A stretch of 64,000 bases of DNA, from positions 1,399,001-1,463,000 of the forward strand of contig NZ_CP025119.1 of the NCBI RefSeq assembly GCF_002831685.1. The letters are read 5' to 3'. This stretch comes from Polaribacter sp. ALD11. GTDB lineage: Bacteria; Bacteroidota; Bacteroidia; Flavobacteriales; Flavobacteriaceae. Numbering within the stretch: the stretch's first letter is position 1; every line of letters begins with the position of its first letter. Under the pieces are notes generated by a model that was given only the letters and a program-made list of their open reading frames with translations, did no database searches and was not told where the DNA came from. The translations under genes were made by a program, and so were the position numbers. Shown in pieces: positions 1-9,215 of the stretch.

Positions 1-1
1 T

Positions 2-997
2 GGTGATGATGAAGTTGGAAAACAAGAATTAGATAATTTTACAGATGTAGAAGAACGTTTTCCTGTAATTGCAACATCTTCTAAAATGTTAACTACAGGT
101 ATAGATACTAAAATGGTGAAATTTATTGTTTTAGAATCCAATATACAATCCGTTACAGAATTCAAACAAATAATTGGTAGAGGAACAAGAATACGTGAAG
201 CTGAAGGTAAAGTCTTTTTTACTATTATGGACTTTAGAAAAGCCACTAATATTTTTGCAAGACCCGATTTTGATGGAGATCCTGTTCAAATTTATGAACC
301 AACAGATGGTCAACCAGTTGTTCCTCCAGAAGAAGATGACATTACATTACCAAGTGATGGTGAAGAACCATTAATTCCTGATGATTTTAGACCAACAACT
401 CCAGATATAAATATCGACAATGAAGAAACAGAAGTTAGAAAATATTATGTGAACCAAGTTCCTGTTTCTATAGTAAATGAGCGAGTTCAGTATTATGGAA
501 AGGATGGTAAGCTAATTACAGAGTCTTTAAAAGATTACTCAAGAAAAAACATTACCAAGGAGTTTTCTTCTTTAGATGATTTCCTTCAAAAATGGAATGC
601 ATCTGAAAAGAAAGAAGAATTAATAAAGGAATTAGCAGAACACGGAGTTTTGTTAGAAGCGCTTCGTGAAGATGTTGGATTAGATTTAGACGATTTCGAT
701 TTAATTTGCCATATCGCATTTGACCAACCTGCTTTAACAAGAACTGAAAGAGCAAACAATGTTCGTAAGCGCAACTACTTTAGTAAATACTCTGATACTG
801 CTCAAAAAGTATTAAAGAGTTTACTAGATAAATACGAACAAGAGGGTATTGTGTCAATTGAACAAGGCTCTATCCTTAAAGTAAAGCCTTTAAATGAAAT
901 GGGATCACCTGTTGAGTTAGTGAGAGCCTTTGGAAAGCGTAAAGACTTTGAAAAAGCTGTTAAAGAATTAGAAAACGAAATATATAATATTGCTTAA
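2..997 (+). CDS. hsdR: Type I restriction enzyme R subunit, C-terminal part (5' end outside window)
   Basis: This is the motor/nuclease subunit of a type I restriction-modification complex; only the last ~331 residues are present, and the frame is open to the left edge. The visible N-terminal part carries the end of a superfamily 2 helicase domain: 'SSKMLTTGID' followed by 'QIIGRGTRI', the arginine-finger motif VI. An acidic linker follows, then a helical C-terminal region like that of EcoEI-type HsdR proteins. The nuclease and Walker A parts lie outside the window. The gene stops 2 bp before the DUF262 gene, so the genes from here to hsdS look like one operon. The identification rests on the helicase motif plus hsdM and hsdS downstream. 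Confidence 0.88.
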   Translation, partial: GDDEVGKQELDNFTDVEERFPVIATSSKMLTTGIDTKMVKFIVLESNIQSVTEFKQIIGRGTRIREAEGKVFFTIMDFRKATNIFARPDFDGDPVQIYEPTDGQPVVPPEEDDITLPSDGEEPLIPDDFRPTTPDINIDNEETEVRKYYVNQVPVSIVNERVQYYGKDGKLITESLKDYSRKNITKEFSSLDDFLQKWNASEKKEELIKELAEHGVLLEALREDVGLDLDDFDLICHIAFDQPALTRTERANNVRKRNYFSKYSDTAQKVLKSLLDKYEQEGIVSIEQGSILKVKPLNEMGSPVELVRAFGKRKDFEKAVKELENEIYNIA

Positions 998-999
998 AA

Positions 1000-3147
1000 A
1001 TGAAAATATCTCAAATAATCGATAAGATTGATGAAAAACAACTTTTTATACCTGCTTTCCAAAGAGAATATGTTTGGAAAAGAAAAAACGCTAAAGATTT
1101 AGTTTCATCATTAATCCAAGACTACCCAACTGGCACAATGCTTACTTGGGAGACTAATTATCCGCCAGAATTAAAAGGAGAACACAAATACGATGAACGA
1201 CAAGGTGCTGTAAAATTAATTTTAGATGGTCAACAACGTATTACTACATTATATATGTTAATGACAGGTAACATACCTCCTTATTATAAAAAACATGAAA
1301 TTTTAGTTGACATAAGAAACCTATATGTAAATGTTCAAACTTTAGTTCTTGAATATTATAAAATAACAATAATGCAAAATGACCCTTTATGGGTAAACAT
1401 TACAGATATTTTTCAAGGAAAAATTAGATATAGAGATGTAATACATCAATTAGAAGTTAATTTAGATGGAGAGCGAGTAGAAAGAGAAAAATCAGATTTA
1501 ATTGATGATAATTTTAGAGCTATTGAAAAAATAAAAGATAGAGATTTTCAAGAGCAAATTATACCACCAAAAGCCTCTTTAAAGGAAGCAATTGATATTT
1601 TTTATATTGTAAATGCGAGTGGAGTAAATCTTACAGATGCTGAATTAGCATTGGCGCAAATTTCTGGGTATTGGCCAGAAGCTAGAGATTTATTTAAAAC
1701 TAAACTCGTTCAATTAGAGAAAGATGGTTATGTTTTTAAGCTCGATTTTATCGTTTATGTACTGTTAGGCATATTGCATAATATGGGTTCTAAATTAGAC
1801 AAACTACACAGTCAAGATAATAAAGAAAACATAAAAAAAGCATGGAAAAGATTAGATGAAGACGTGTTAGATTATGTTTTTAACGTATTAAAAAGTCAAG
1901 CATATATAGACCATACTAAAGAAGTTAACTCTGTTTATGCCTTTGTACCAATTATTGTTTATGCTTACAATAAAGGTTCAAAAAAACTTACCCAAATAGA
2001 AATTAAGAAAGTAATAAAATGGTTTTATTATTCTCAAATTCGTCAACGTTATGTTAGTCAGTTACAACAGAAATTAGATAAAGATATTGGCATTGTTGCT
2101 AAAGATGAAAATCCTTTTGATAAACTTTTATCGATAATAGCTGCAGAACGTCCTTTAGAAATTAGTAAAGATGAATTTGTAGGTATAGGAATTAGTCATG
2201 CTCTTTGGGGTCTAATGAATTTTTATTTCAAAAGCAAAGGAGCAATTTGCTTTACAACAGGTATTAATATTCGTAAAAATATGGGTAAAAAATACGAACT
2301 CGAATGGGATCATATTTTTCCGTATTCTTTATTAAAACTTGAGGGTTATAATAGAAACAATAGAGTAAAATATAGTCTTGCACAAGAAATAACGAACAGG
2401 GCAATTCTAACACAACTTGGTAATCGCAAAAAAAGCAACCATTTAGCAGAAGGTTATTTAGAAGATACCTCAATACACTTTCCTGATGCTTTAGAAAAAC
2501 AATGCATTCCACAAGATAAGGAGTTGTGGAAAATGGAGAATTTTGAACTTTTTTTAGAAAAAAGAAGAATTCTTTTGGCAAAAGAACTCAATTATTTCTT
2601 AAATAATATCACAGAAACAAACTATGAATCTTTAGATATGGATATTGTAGAAATGATAATGTCTGGTGAAAATTCGCAGGTTGAATTTAAAACAACCATG
2701 CGTTATGACATGAGAGAAAATAAAGTAAATAAAAAATTAGAGCAAGTAATCTTAAAAACTTTAGCTGCATTCTCTAATGGTCAAGGAGGTACTCTAATTA
2801 TGGGAGTTACAGACGAACAAGATATTATAGGTTTAGAAAATGATTATAAAACCTTAAAAGACGCCAATAAAGATGAATTTGAGTTACATTTAAGAAATTT
2901 AATCAATCAAAATTACGGAGTTGATTTTGCTACAAATAATATAGAAATAACATTTCCTGAAGTAAATGAAACGGAAATTTGTGTTGTAGAAATAAAGCAA
3001 GGATTAAGACCTGTATATACAGAGATTACAGATAAAAATGGTGGAAAAAGCAAACGATTTTATGTGCGTAGCGGAAATTCATCACAAGAAATAGACATTA
3101 CAGAAGTAGCACAGTATATTAACCAAAGATTTGAAACAGTAGTTTAA
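1000..3147 (+). CDS. DUF262/DUF1524 (GmrSD/BrxU-like) protein fused to an AlbA_2/Schlafen-like domain
   Basis: A 715-aa three-part protein. Residues ~10-230 match DUF262: 'IPAFQREYVW' at 17-26 and the 'DGQQR' nucleotide-binding motif at 76-80. Residues ~400-500 look like the DUF1524 HNH nuclease, with 'WDHIFPYSLL' around D437-H438 and a downstream 'NRKKSNH'. Residues ~550-715 resemble an AlbA_2/Schlafen domain ('SQVEFKTT', then 'ALTFSNGQGG'-like 'AAFSNGQGGTLIMGV'). DUF262-DUF1524 proteins such as GmrSD and BrxU are type IV enzymes that cut modified phage DNA. The start lies 2 bp after the hsdR stop and the stop overlaps the hsdM start by one base, so it is co-translated with the type I system. 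The AlbA fusion is the unusual part. Its role (DNA/RNA binding or nucleotide sensing) is inference. Confidence 0.82.
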   Translation: MKISQIIDKIDEKQLFIPAFQREYVWKRKNAKDLVSSLIQDYPTGTMLTWETNYPPELKGEHKYDERQGAVKLILDGQQRITTLYMLMTGNIPPYYKKHEILVDIRNLYVNVQTLVLEYYKITIMQNDPLWVNITDIFQGKIRYRDVIHQLEVNLDGERVEREKSDLIDDNFRAIEKIKDRDFQEQIIPPKASLKEAIDIFYIVNASGVNLTDAELALAQISGYWPEARDLFKTKLVQLEKDGYVFKLDFIVYVLLGILHNMGSKLDKLHSQDNKENIKKAWKRLDEDVLDYVFNVLKSQAYIDHTKEVNSVYAFVPIIVYAYNKGSKKLTQIEIKKVIKWFYYSQIRQRYVSQLQQKLDKDIGIVAKDENPFDKLLSIIAAERPLEISKDEFVGIGISHALWGLMNFYFKSKGAICFTTGINIRKNMGKKYELEWDHIFPYSLLKLEGYNRNNRVKYSLAQEITNRAILTQLGNRKKSNHLAEGYLEDTSIHFPDALEKQCIPQDKELWKMENFELFLEKRRILLAKELNYFLNNITETNYESLDMDIVEMIMSGENSQVEFKTTMRYDMRENKVNKKLEQVILKTLAAFSNGQGGTLIMGVTDEQDIIGLENDYKTLKDANKDEFELHLRNLINQNYGVDFATNNIEITFPEVNETEICVVEIKQGLRPVYTEITDKNGGKSKRFYVRSGNSSQEIDITEVAQYINQRFETVV

Positions 3148-4577
3148 TGAGCAACATAACAACCAACATAAAAGGCATAAGAGATATTATGCGAAAAGAC
3201 ACAGGAGTAGATGGAGATGCACAGCGTATTTCGCAAATGGTCTGGATGCTTTTTATGAAAATATTTGCCGATAAAGAAGAAGAATGGGAAATTACCATAG
3301 ATAATTACGAATCGCCTATTCCTGAACATTTAAAATGGCAAAATTGGGCAGCAGATGATGAAGGAAAGACTGGTGATGAATTAATGGAGTTTATTGAAAC
3401 CGAATTATTTCCTACTCTAAAAGATTTAGATATTACGATAAGTCCACAAGCAAAAATTATACGTTCTGTATTTGATGATACTTATAATTTCATGAAAAAC
3501 GGAACGCTTTTTCGTCAAGTAATAAATGTTATTAATGAAATAGATTTTAATAGCACTTCAGAACGTCATGTGTTTAATGATTTGTATGAAACTATTCTAA
3601 AAGATCTGCAATCTGCAGGTTCTTCTGGTGAATATTACACACCAAGAGCTGTTACGCAGTTTATGGTAGATATGATTAACCCACAATTAGGAGAAAGCGT
3701 TTTAGATCCTGCATGTGGAACAGGTGGATTTTTAACTTGTACTATTGATGGCGTTCGTAATCAAGTAAAAACACCAAAAGACAGAGACATCTTACAAAAA
3801 TCGATACGTGGTATTGAGAAAAAACCATTACCTCATTTATTGTGTACCACAAACCTAATGTTACACGGTTTTGATTTACCTGTAGTTCGTAGAGACAATT
3901 TATTAAGTAAACCTTATGCAGATTGGGGAGCAAAAGACAAATTAGATATTATACTTTCTAACCCTCCTTTTGGTGGCGTTGAAGAAGATGGGACAGAAAC
4001 TAACTTCCCAAAAAAGTTTAGAACCAAAGAAACTGCCGATTTATTTTTAGCTTTAATCATAAAACTTTTAAAAAATAACGGACGTTGTGCAATCGTTTTA
4101 CCAGATGGAACTTTGTTTGGCGAAGGCATGAAAACACGTCTAAAAGAAGAGTTATTAGACAAATGTAACTTGCATACCATTGTGCGTTTACCTAATGGTG
4201 TTTTTAACCCATACACGAGTATTAAAACTAATTTATTATTTTTTGATAAAGGAACACCCACTAAAGAAATTTGGTATTATGAGCACCCTTATCCTGAAGG
4301 TGTAAAAAGCTATAATAAAGGAAAGCCGATTCATATCAAAGAGTTTGATACTGAAAAATCTTGGTGGAACAACCGTGAAGAAAACACACAAGCTTGGAAA
4401 GTTTCTATTGAAGAAATTAAAAAAAGAGGATATAATTTAGATATTAAAAACCCACACCAAGAGATAGATACTTTAGCAAGTCCAGAAATATTGTTAGAAA
4501 AATATAGAATAACCGAAAAGAAGATTTCTTCTATACAAGACGAAATTATAAATGTATTAACTGAAGCTTTAAAATAA
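3147..4577 (+). CDS. hsdM: Type I restriction-modification DNA methyltransferase M subunit
   Basis: N6-adenine methyltransferase subunit that modifies the host site and forms the core of the type I complex. It is 476 aa, typical for the family. Residues 1-~130 form the HsdM N-terminal helical domain. The SAM-binding motif 'DPACGTGGF' begins at D187, and the catalytic 'NPPFGG' motif begins at N272. The ATG overlaps the preceding stop (TAATG), and the stop is followed directly by hsdS. No damage to key motifs is visible. Confidence 0.96.
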   Translation: MSNITTNIKGIRDIMRKDTGVDGDAQRISQMVWMLFMKIFADKEEEWEITIDNYESPIPEHLKWQNWAADDEGKTGDELMEFIETELFPTLKDLDITISPQAKIIRSVFDDTYNFMKNGTLFRQVINVINEIDFNSTSERHVFNDLYETILKDLQSAGSSGEYYTPRAVTQFMVDMINPQLGESVLDPACGTGGFLTCTIDGVRNQVKTPKDRDILQKSIRGIEKKPLPHLLCTTNLMLHGFDLPVVRRDNLLSKPYADWGAKDKLDIILSNPPFGGVEEDGTETNFPKKFRTKETADLFLALIIKLLKNNGRCAIVLPDGTLFGEGMKTRLKEELLDKCNLHTIVRLPNGVFNPYTSIKTNLLFFDKGTPTKEIWYYEHPYPEGVKSYNKGKPIHIKEFDTEKSWWNNREENTQAWKVSIEEIKKRGYNLDIKNPHQEIDTLASPEILLEKYRITEKKISSIQDEIINVLTEALK

Positions 4578-4578
4578 T

Positions 4579-6273
4579 ATGCAGTTACTAAAACATTTTA
4601 AAGAACTTACGGTTAGACCTAAAAATGCCCAAGAATTAAAAGGTTTGATTTTACAATTGGCAATACAGGGGAAATTGACAGCTAATTGGAGAACAGAGAA
4701 CCCAGATGCTTTAACTGCTATAGAATTATTGAAACGAACGCAAATAGAAAAAGAACAACTTGTAAAGGATAAAATATTAAAAAAAGAAAAACCTTTACCT
4801 GAAATGGATGATGAAGTTCCTTTTCAAGTACCAATTAAATGGAAATGGGATAATTTGGGAGCATTAGGTTCTGCACAAACAGGAACAACACCTCCAACTA
4901 AAAATCCTGAAAATTATGGAACATATATTCCCTTTTTAGGACCAGCAGATATTTCTAATAGTACAATGTTGTATCCTAAAGAAGGATTGTCAAAAGTAGG
5001 TTTGGAAAAAGGAAGATTAATTGACTCTAACTCCTTAATGATGGTATGCATTGGAGGTAGTATGGGGAAATGCAATATAAATAGAATAGATGTAAGTTGT
5101 AATCAACAAATAAATATTTTAACACCTATTTATTCACTTGTCGAATATGTTAAAATTATCTGTCAATCACCATATTTTCAAAAAGAAATTTGGGAAAGGT
5201 CAACAGGTTCTGCAACTCCAATGATTAATAAAAACAAGTGGTTGCAAATTCCTGTTTCTGTCCCACCACTTGAAGAACAAAAAGAAATTGTAAAAGTAGT
5301 AGAAACCCTTTTTAAAGAAGTAGAACAATTAGAGCAATTAACAGTTAAACGAATTGGTTTAAAAGAATACTTTATAACTTCTGCTTTAAAACAGCTCACT
5401 ACAGATAATGCAAAACAAGAATGGGTTTATCTACAAGACCATTTTAAAAGCTTCTTTAATGAAACCTCTAATATTAAAAAGTTAAGAGAAACGGTTTTAC
5501 AATTAGCTGTACAAGGAAAGTTAACAGCAGATTGGCGAGAAAATAATCCAGATACAGAAGATGCTTCTATTTTACTAAAACGTATCCAAAAAGAGAAAGC
5601 ACAACTTATTAAAGAAAAAAAAATAAAAAAGGAAAAAGTCTTACCAAAAATTTCTAAAGAGGAAATTCCTTATGCTTTGCCTGAAGGTTGGGTTTGGTGT
5701 AGATTACAAGATTTAGTAAATGTAGGTACAGGTTCTACACCTGCAACTTCCGATTCATCTTACTATGGAGGTGAAGTTCCTTGGTATACAAGTTCAGCCA
5801 CTAATGATTTGTTTGCAAAAGAATCAGAAAAACTAATTACAGAAAAAGCTCTAAAAGAAACAAATTGTAAAGTTTTCCCAGAAGGAACATTAATAATTGC
5901 AATGTATGGTCAAGGTAAAACTCGTGGGCAAATAAGTGAATTAGTTATTCCTGGAGCAACTAATCAAGCTGTTGCTGCAATGGTTTTCTATAAAAACTCA
6001 AAAGATTTTAAAGAATATATAAAATACTTCTTTAGAAAAATATATGATGAAATTAGACTTTTAGCAGAAGGAGGAGCACAACCTAATTTAAATGTTGGTA
6101 AAATTAAAAACACAATTCTACCACTTCCACCACTAGAAGAACAAAAAGCCATCGTTCAAATGGTAAATTCATTAATGAGTTTATGTGATAAGTTAGAGCA
6201 AGAAGTGCTACAAAGCCAAGAACATAGTGAGCAGTTAATGCAGAGTTGTTTGCGGGAGGTTTTTGAAAAATAA
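4579..6273 (+). CDS. hsdS: Type I restriction-modification specificity S subunit
   Basis: DNA-recognition subunit, 564 aa, with two target-recognition domains. Each half opens with the same conserved block ('LQLAIQGKLTANWR' near residue 25; 'LQLAVQGKLTADWR' near residue 307), then a coiled 'LLKR.Q.EK.QL.K' helix, a variable target-recognition domain and a 'PPLEEQK' helix. These internal repeats are typical substrates for recombination between S genes. The last 36 codons (from 6163) recur downstream at 7150-7278, after the next gene. No site-specific invertase is visible in the window. Confidence 0.95.
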   Translation: MQLLKHFKELTVRPKNAQELKGLILQLAIQGKLTANWRTENPDALTAIELLKRTQIEKEQLVKDKILKKEKPLPEMDDEVPFQVPIKWKWDNLGALGSAQTGTTPPTKNPENYGTYIPFLGPADISNSTMLYPKEGLSKVGLEKGRLIDSNSLMMVCIGGSMGKCNINRIDVSCNQQINILTPIYSLVEYVKIICQSPYFQKEIWERSTGSATPMINKNKWLQIPVSVPPLEEQKEIVKVVETLFKEVEQLEQLTVKRIGLKEYFITSALKQLTTDNAKQEWVYLQDHFKSFFNETSNIKKLRETVLQLAVQGKLTADWRENNPDTEDASILLKRIQKEKAQLIKEKKIKKEKVLPKISKEEIPYALPEGWVWCRLQDLVNVGTGSTPATSDSSYYGGEVPWYTSSATNDLFAKESEKLITEKALKETNCKVFPEGTLIIAMYGQGKTRGQISELVIPGATNQAVAAMVFYKNSKDFKEYIKYFFRKIYDEIRLLAEGGAQPNLNVGKIKNTILPLPPLEEQKAIVQMVNSLMSLCDKLEQEVLQSQEHSEQLMQSCLREVFEK

Positions 6274-6283
6274 AAAATAAGAT

Positions 6284-7138
6284 ATGTTATTGTCATTTAA
6301 TGATAGTCAAGAAATAAAGGAAAAATATATACTCGCAACGCAAGATTGGTTAAAGAAGAAAATAGACCCTAAATCTGCGCAAGAGATAGCACATGAATTA
6401 TTTAAAACATCAAAAACATTTACATCTTCTGAATGTGTTTTAGAGAATTATGAAGACTTTCCTACTAATTTAGGTTTACCAGATTGGTTAGGTAACTTGT
6501 TGTTTACTTTTAATCATTATAATTCAAAAAGTTTTAGTGGTTTTGGAGAAAATTATGAAGAACATTTTTATCCAAATTTTTTAAAATCTTGTAATGTAGG
6601 AGTAGATTATTCTTTACTATTTCATCAATGGGAATTAATGATTTTAACAGAAATGCTTCCCAAGCAAGAACAATCAACAAAATATTTTACAGAATTAATT
6701 AATTTACACAAAAATGCTCTTGCTTTTAAAGCCACAGACCACAAAGAATGGATTAGTTTACAAAGAGAAATAGATAATTATTTACAAAATGTAAATGAAT
6801 TTACTGGTGTACCCAAAAAAGTTGGTTTAAAAGAGATTGAAATCTTTGAGAATTTGCAAAGTGGTAAAGGCAATCATAAAGAAGCCTACGGTTATAGAAG
6901 GTACAGAGAGTCTTATGGGAAAATAATTAGAAATTCAGGTAGAGTTGCTTATTTATCAATTGAAAATCATATAAATAAAGTAGATCCTTATACTACATCA
7001 GCAGAAGCAATTGTTGATGCTTTGGTAGAAGAGTCAATTAATAACAAAGTAGATATTGTAAATGAACAAGAATTTAGAAAAAACGTGTGGACTCAATTAA
7101 TTAAAAGATTAATTGTGATGTTAAAAGACTGGAAATAA
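6284..7138 (+). CDS. Unrecognised 284-aa protein carried behind hsdS
   Basis: I do not recognise this family. The protein is soluble and mostly helical by eye, with no signal peptide or membrane segment. It has many aromatic residues ('DWLGNLLFTFNHYN', 'YGYRRYRESYGK') and a charged C-terminus ending 'RLIVMLKDWK'. The gene starts 10 bp after hsdS and is followed by a second copy of the hsdS 3' end, so it is bracketed by hsdS sequence. The position suggests an accessory, regulatory or cargo defence gene acquired with an S-gene rearrangement. Function unknown. Confidence 0.75.
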   Translation: MLLSFNDSQEIKEKYILATQDWLKKKIDPKSAQEIAHELFKTSKTFTSSECVLENYEDFPTNLGLPDWLGNLLFTFNHYNSKSFSGFGENYEEHFYPNFLKSCNVGVDYSLLFHQWELMILTEMLPKQEQSTKYFTELINLHKNALAFKATDHKEWISLQREIDNYLQNVNEFTGVPKKVGLKEIEIFENLQSGKGNHKEAYGYRRYRESYGKIIRNSGRVAYLSIENHINKVDPYTTSAEAIVDALVEESINNKVDIVNEQEFRKNVWTQLIKRLIVMLKDWK

Positions 7139-7149
7139 AAATAATAAAA

Positions 7150-7278
7150 GTAAATGCTTTAATGGGTTTATGTGATAGTTTAGAGCAAGAAGTACAGCAA
7201 AGCCAAGAACATAGTGTGCAGTTAATGCAGAGTTGTTTGAGGGCGGTTTTTGAGGGTGAGAGTAAAGTTGAAATTTAG
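7150..7278 (+). pseudogene. hsdS 3'-end remnant (duplicate of the hsdS C-terminus)
   Basis: Forty-three in-frame codons ending in TAG encode 'LMGLCDSLEQEVQQSQEH' followed by 'LMQSCLRAVFEGESKVEI'. The hsdS C-terminus at 6163-6273 reads 'LMSLCDKLEQEVLQSQEH' followed by 'LMQSCLREVFEK'. DNA identity is also high over ~110 bp. No start codon or target-recognition domain precedes it, so it is a leftover of a second S gene or of the original S-gene end after insertion of the 284-aa gene. It ends 8 bp before the AAA ATPase start. Confidence 0.88.
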
Positions 7279-7286
7279 GATTAATA

Positions 7287-9215
7287 ATGGTGAAATACAC
7301 AAAAGAGTTAAAGTCAAAACTTTTTAGAAAAATAAATAATTATCCTAATGCTTTTAACGCAGTAGAGGATGAAGGGTATGATGGTATTGTTAGATTTTTA
7401 AATAACATTTGGGATTTAAAAGCACTCCCTTCTCCAAATGATACTAGATGGTCTAATGGCTATGATGATGCTGTTCAACATCTAATTAACAATGATGATT
7501 GGTCTTATGAATATACATTTTTAGATAGATTTAATTTATTAGAAAGTGATGAATTTTTTACTAAATTTTTAGAAACATTAGTTCATCCAGATTTTAGAAA
7601 AGATTTACAAAATATAGAATTTTATGTAACTCTGGTTAATGTTGAATTAGCAAGTATTAAATACAATTTAGCTGTTTCTGACTATAAGGAAGACTTACCT
7701 ATTTATACCTTAAAAAAAAGAAAGGAAAATGATAAAAGTGATATATTAGAAAACTCTATACCTTTTATTGTTGATGGTTTTAACTCTGAAAACGTGGAAT
7801 ATCCTTATTTTAATTTAAGTTCAAATAATTGGGATGATTATGGGAGTGAGACTACATTTCGATTATTTTATCATAACGGAATACGTGATATTACAAAAAT
7901 AGGAGATTTAAAAATAACAGATGGTAAAAGTGATGTCACATTAGAAGTAATTGATAAACAATTTAATATACTAAATAATGGATTCTGTTCACTTGGTCAA
8001 GATGAAGATTATTATAAAAATCTTCAAAGAATTTTTAAACACAAATTATCTAGTATTTTATTTGCCTTAAAGGATGCTGCATATTTTATTGAAATTAATG
8101 ATAAATTTAGTACTAATACTATTTATCAATATTCTTTAACAAGAGGAGATTATGCAGAACAACTTTCCAGAAACATTAAACCAATTCTAGAAGGAATAAA
8201 CCTAGAGGACAAATACAAGTTCATATATAATTTTACACCAAACTATTCATCTACTCCCGTTGATATTAATTTAAGTTTCAATGATTCTTTAGAGTTTTCT
8301 GATAGAATTTTTGCTATTATAGGTAAAAATGGAGCAGGTAAAACACAACTTATAACAAATTTACCAGTTGATATATCAGAGTCCAAAGAAAATTCATTTA
8401 AACCTCATAAACCAATTTTTAGTAAAATAATTGCTGTTTCTTACAGTGTGTTTGATAATTTTGAAAAGCCAAAGCATAAAGTTGATTTCAACTATGTATT
8501 TTGTGGTTTATTAAATGATGATAAAAAATTTCCTTCCAAAATTGAGAAAAATCAAATAATCCTTGAAGCCTATAGCAAAATAAAGTACCATAACAGAATA
8601 TATAAATGGAAAAATATTTTGTCAAACTTTATAGATATAGATGTTATAGATGATGTGTTTGTTTCAAATAGTTTACGAGGTGTTGGTGATGAAAATGAGT
8701 TTTTGATAAACGAAGCTAAATTTATCGCTGTCATTGATAAATTAAGTTCAGGGCAAAGTATAATGTTAGAGATAATGACAAAAATAATAGCAAACATTAG
8801 ATTTGACTCATTGATACTTTTTGATGAACCAGAAACACATTTGCATCCAAACGCAATTTCACAACTAATTAGTACAATATATGAATTGGTAGAATCCTTT
8901 GATTCTTATTGCTTAATAACAACACATTCTCCAATAATAATTCAAAATATATTTGGAAAAAATGTTTATGTTATGGAGAAAGATAGTAACGTGCCTTCAT
9001 TAAGAAAAATCGGAGTGGAAAGTTTTGGAGAGAATCTAACAGTATTAACCGAGGATGTTTTTTCTAATAGTGAGATCAATAAGCAGTATAAAGTTATACT
9101 TGATAAAATGATTGAGAAGTATTATGATTACGAAACTATACTGGAAAAAATAGAAAACGATAAATTACCATTAAGTCTAAATGCTAAAATTTATATTAAA
9201 AGTAAATTAGCATGA
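7287..9215 (+). CDS. AAA/ABC-type ATPase of a two-gene ATPase-HNH (Septu-like) defence pair
   Basis: A 642-aa ATPase. The first ~335 residues are a specific N-terminal region in which I recognise no domain with confidence. The ATPase domain follows: Walker A 'GKNGAGKT' at 346-353, ABC-like signature 'LSSGQS', Walker B 'LILFDEPETHLHP' with D513-E514, and a switch histidine in 'TTHSP'. This arrangement fits AAA_21/OLD-like ATPases that drive a partner nuclease. Its stop overlaps the HNH gene start by 4 bp (ATGA), the usual coupling of PtuA-PtuB-type pairs. The N-terminal region is longer than in standard PtuA as I know it, so 'Septu-like' is a class assignment, not proof. Confidence 0.8.
   Translation: MVKYTKELKSKLFRKINNYPNAFNAVEDEGYDGIVRFLNNIWDLKALPSPNDTRWSNGYDDAVQHLINNDDWSYEYTFLDRFNLLESDEFFTKFLETLVHPDFRKDLQNIEFYVTLVNVELASIKYNLAVSDYKEDLPIYTLKKRKENDKSDILENSIPFIVDGFNSENVEYPYFNLSSNNWDDYGSETTFRLFYHNGIRDITKIGDLKITDGKSDVTLEVIDKQFNILNNGFCSLGQDEDYYKNLQRIFKHKLSSILFALKDAAYFIEINDKFSTNTIYQYSLTRGDYAEQLSRNIKPILEGINLEDKYKFIYNFTPNYSSTPVDINLSFNDSLEFSDRIFAIIGKNGAGKTQLITNLPVDISESKENSFKPHKPIFSKIIAVSYSVFDNFEKPKHKVDFNYVFCGLLNDDKKFPSKIEKNQIILEAYSKIKYHNRIYKWKNILSNFIDIDVIDDVFVSNSLRGVGDENEFLINEAKFIAVIDKLSSGQSIMLEIMTKIIANIRFDSLILFDEPETHLHPNAISQLISTIYELVESFDSYCLITTHSPIIIQNIFGKNVYVMEKDSNVPSLRKIGVESFGENLTVLTEDVFSNSEINKQYKVILDKMIEKYYDYETILEKIENDKLPLSLNAKIYIKSKLA

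Noticed and set aside
4651..5540. Internal repeats of hsdS as a gene duplication artefact
   Set aside because: The repeated blocks are the normal conserved regions of a two-domain S subunit.
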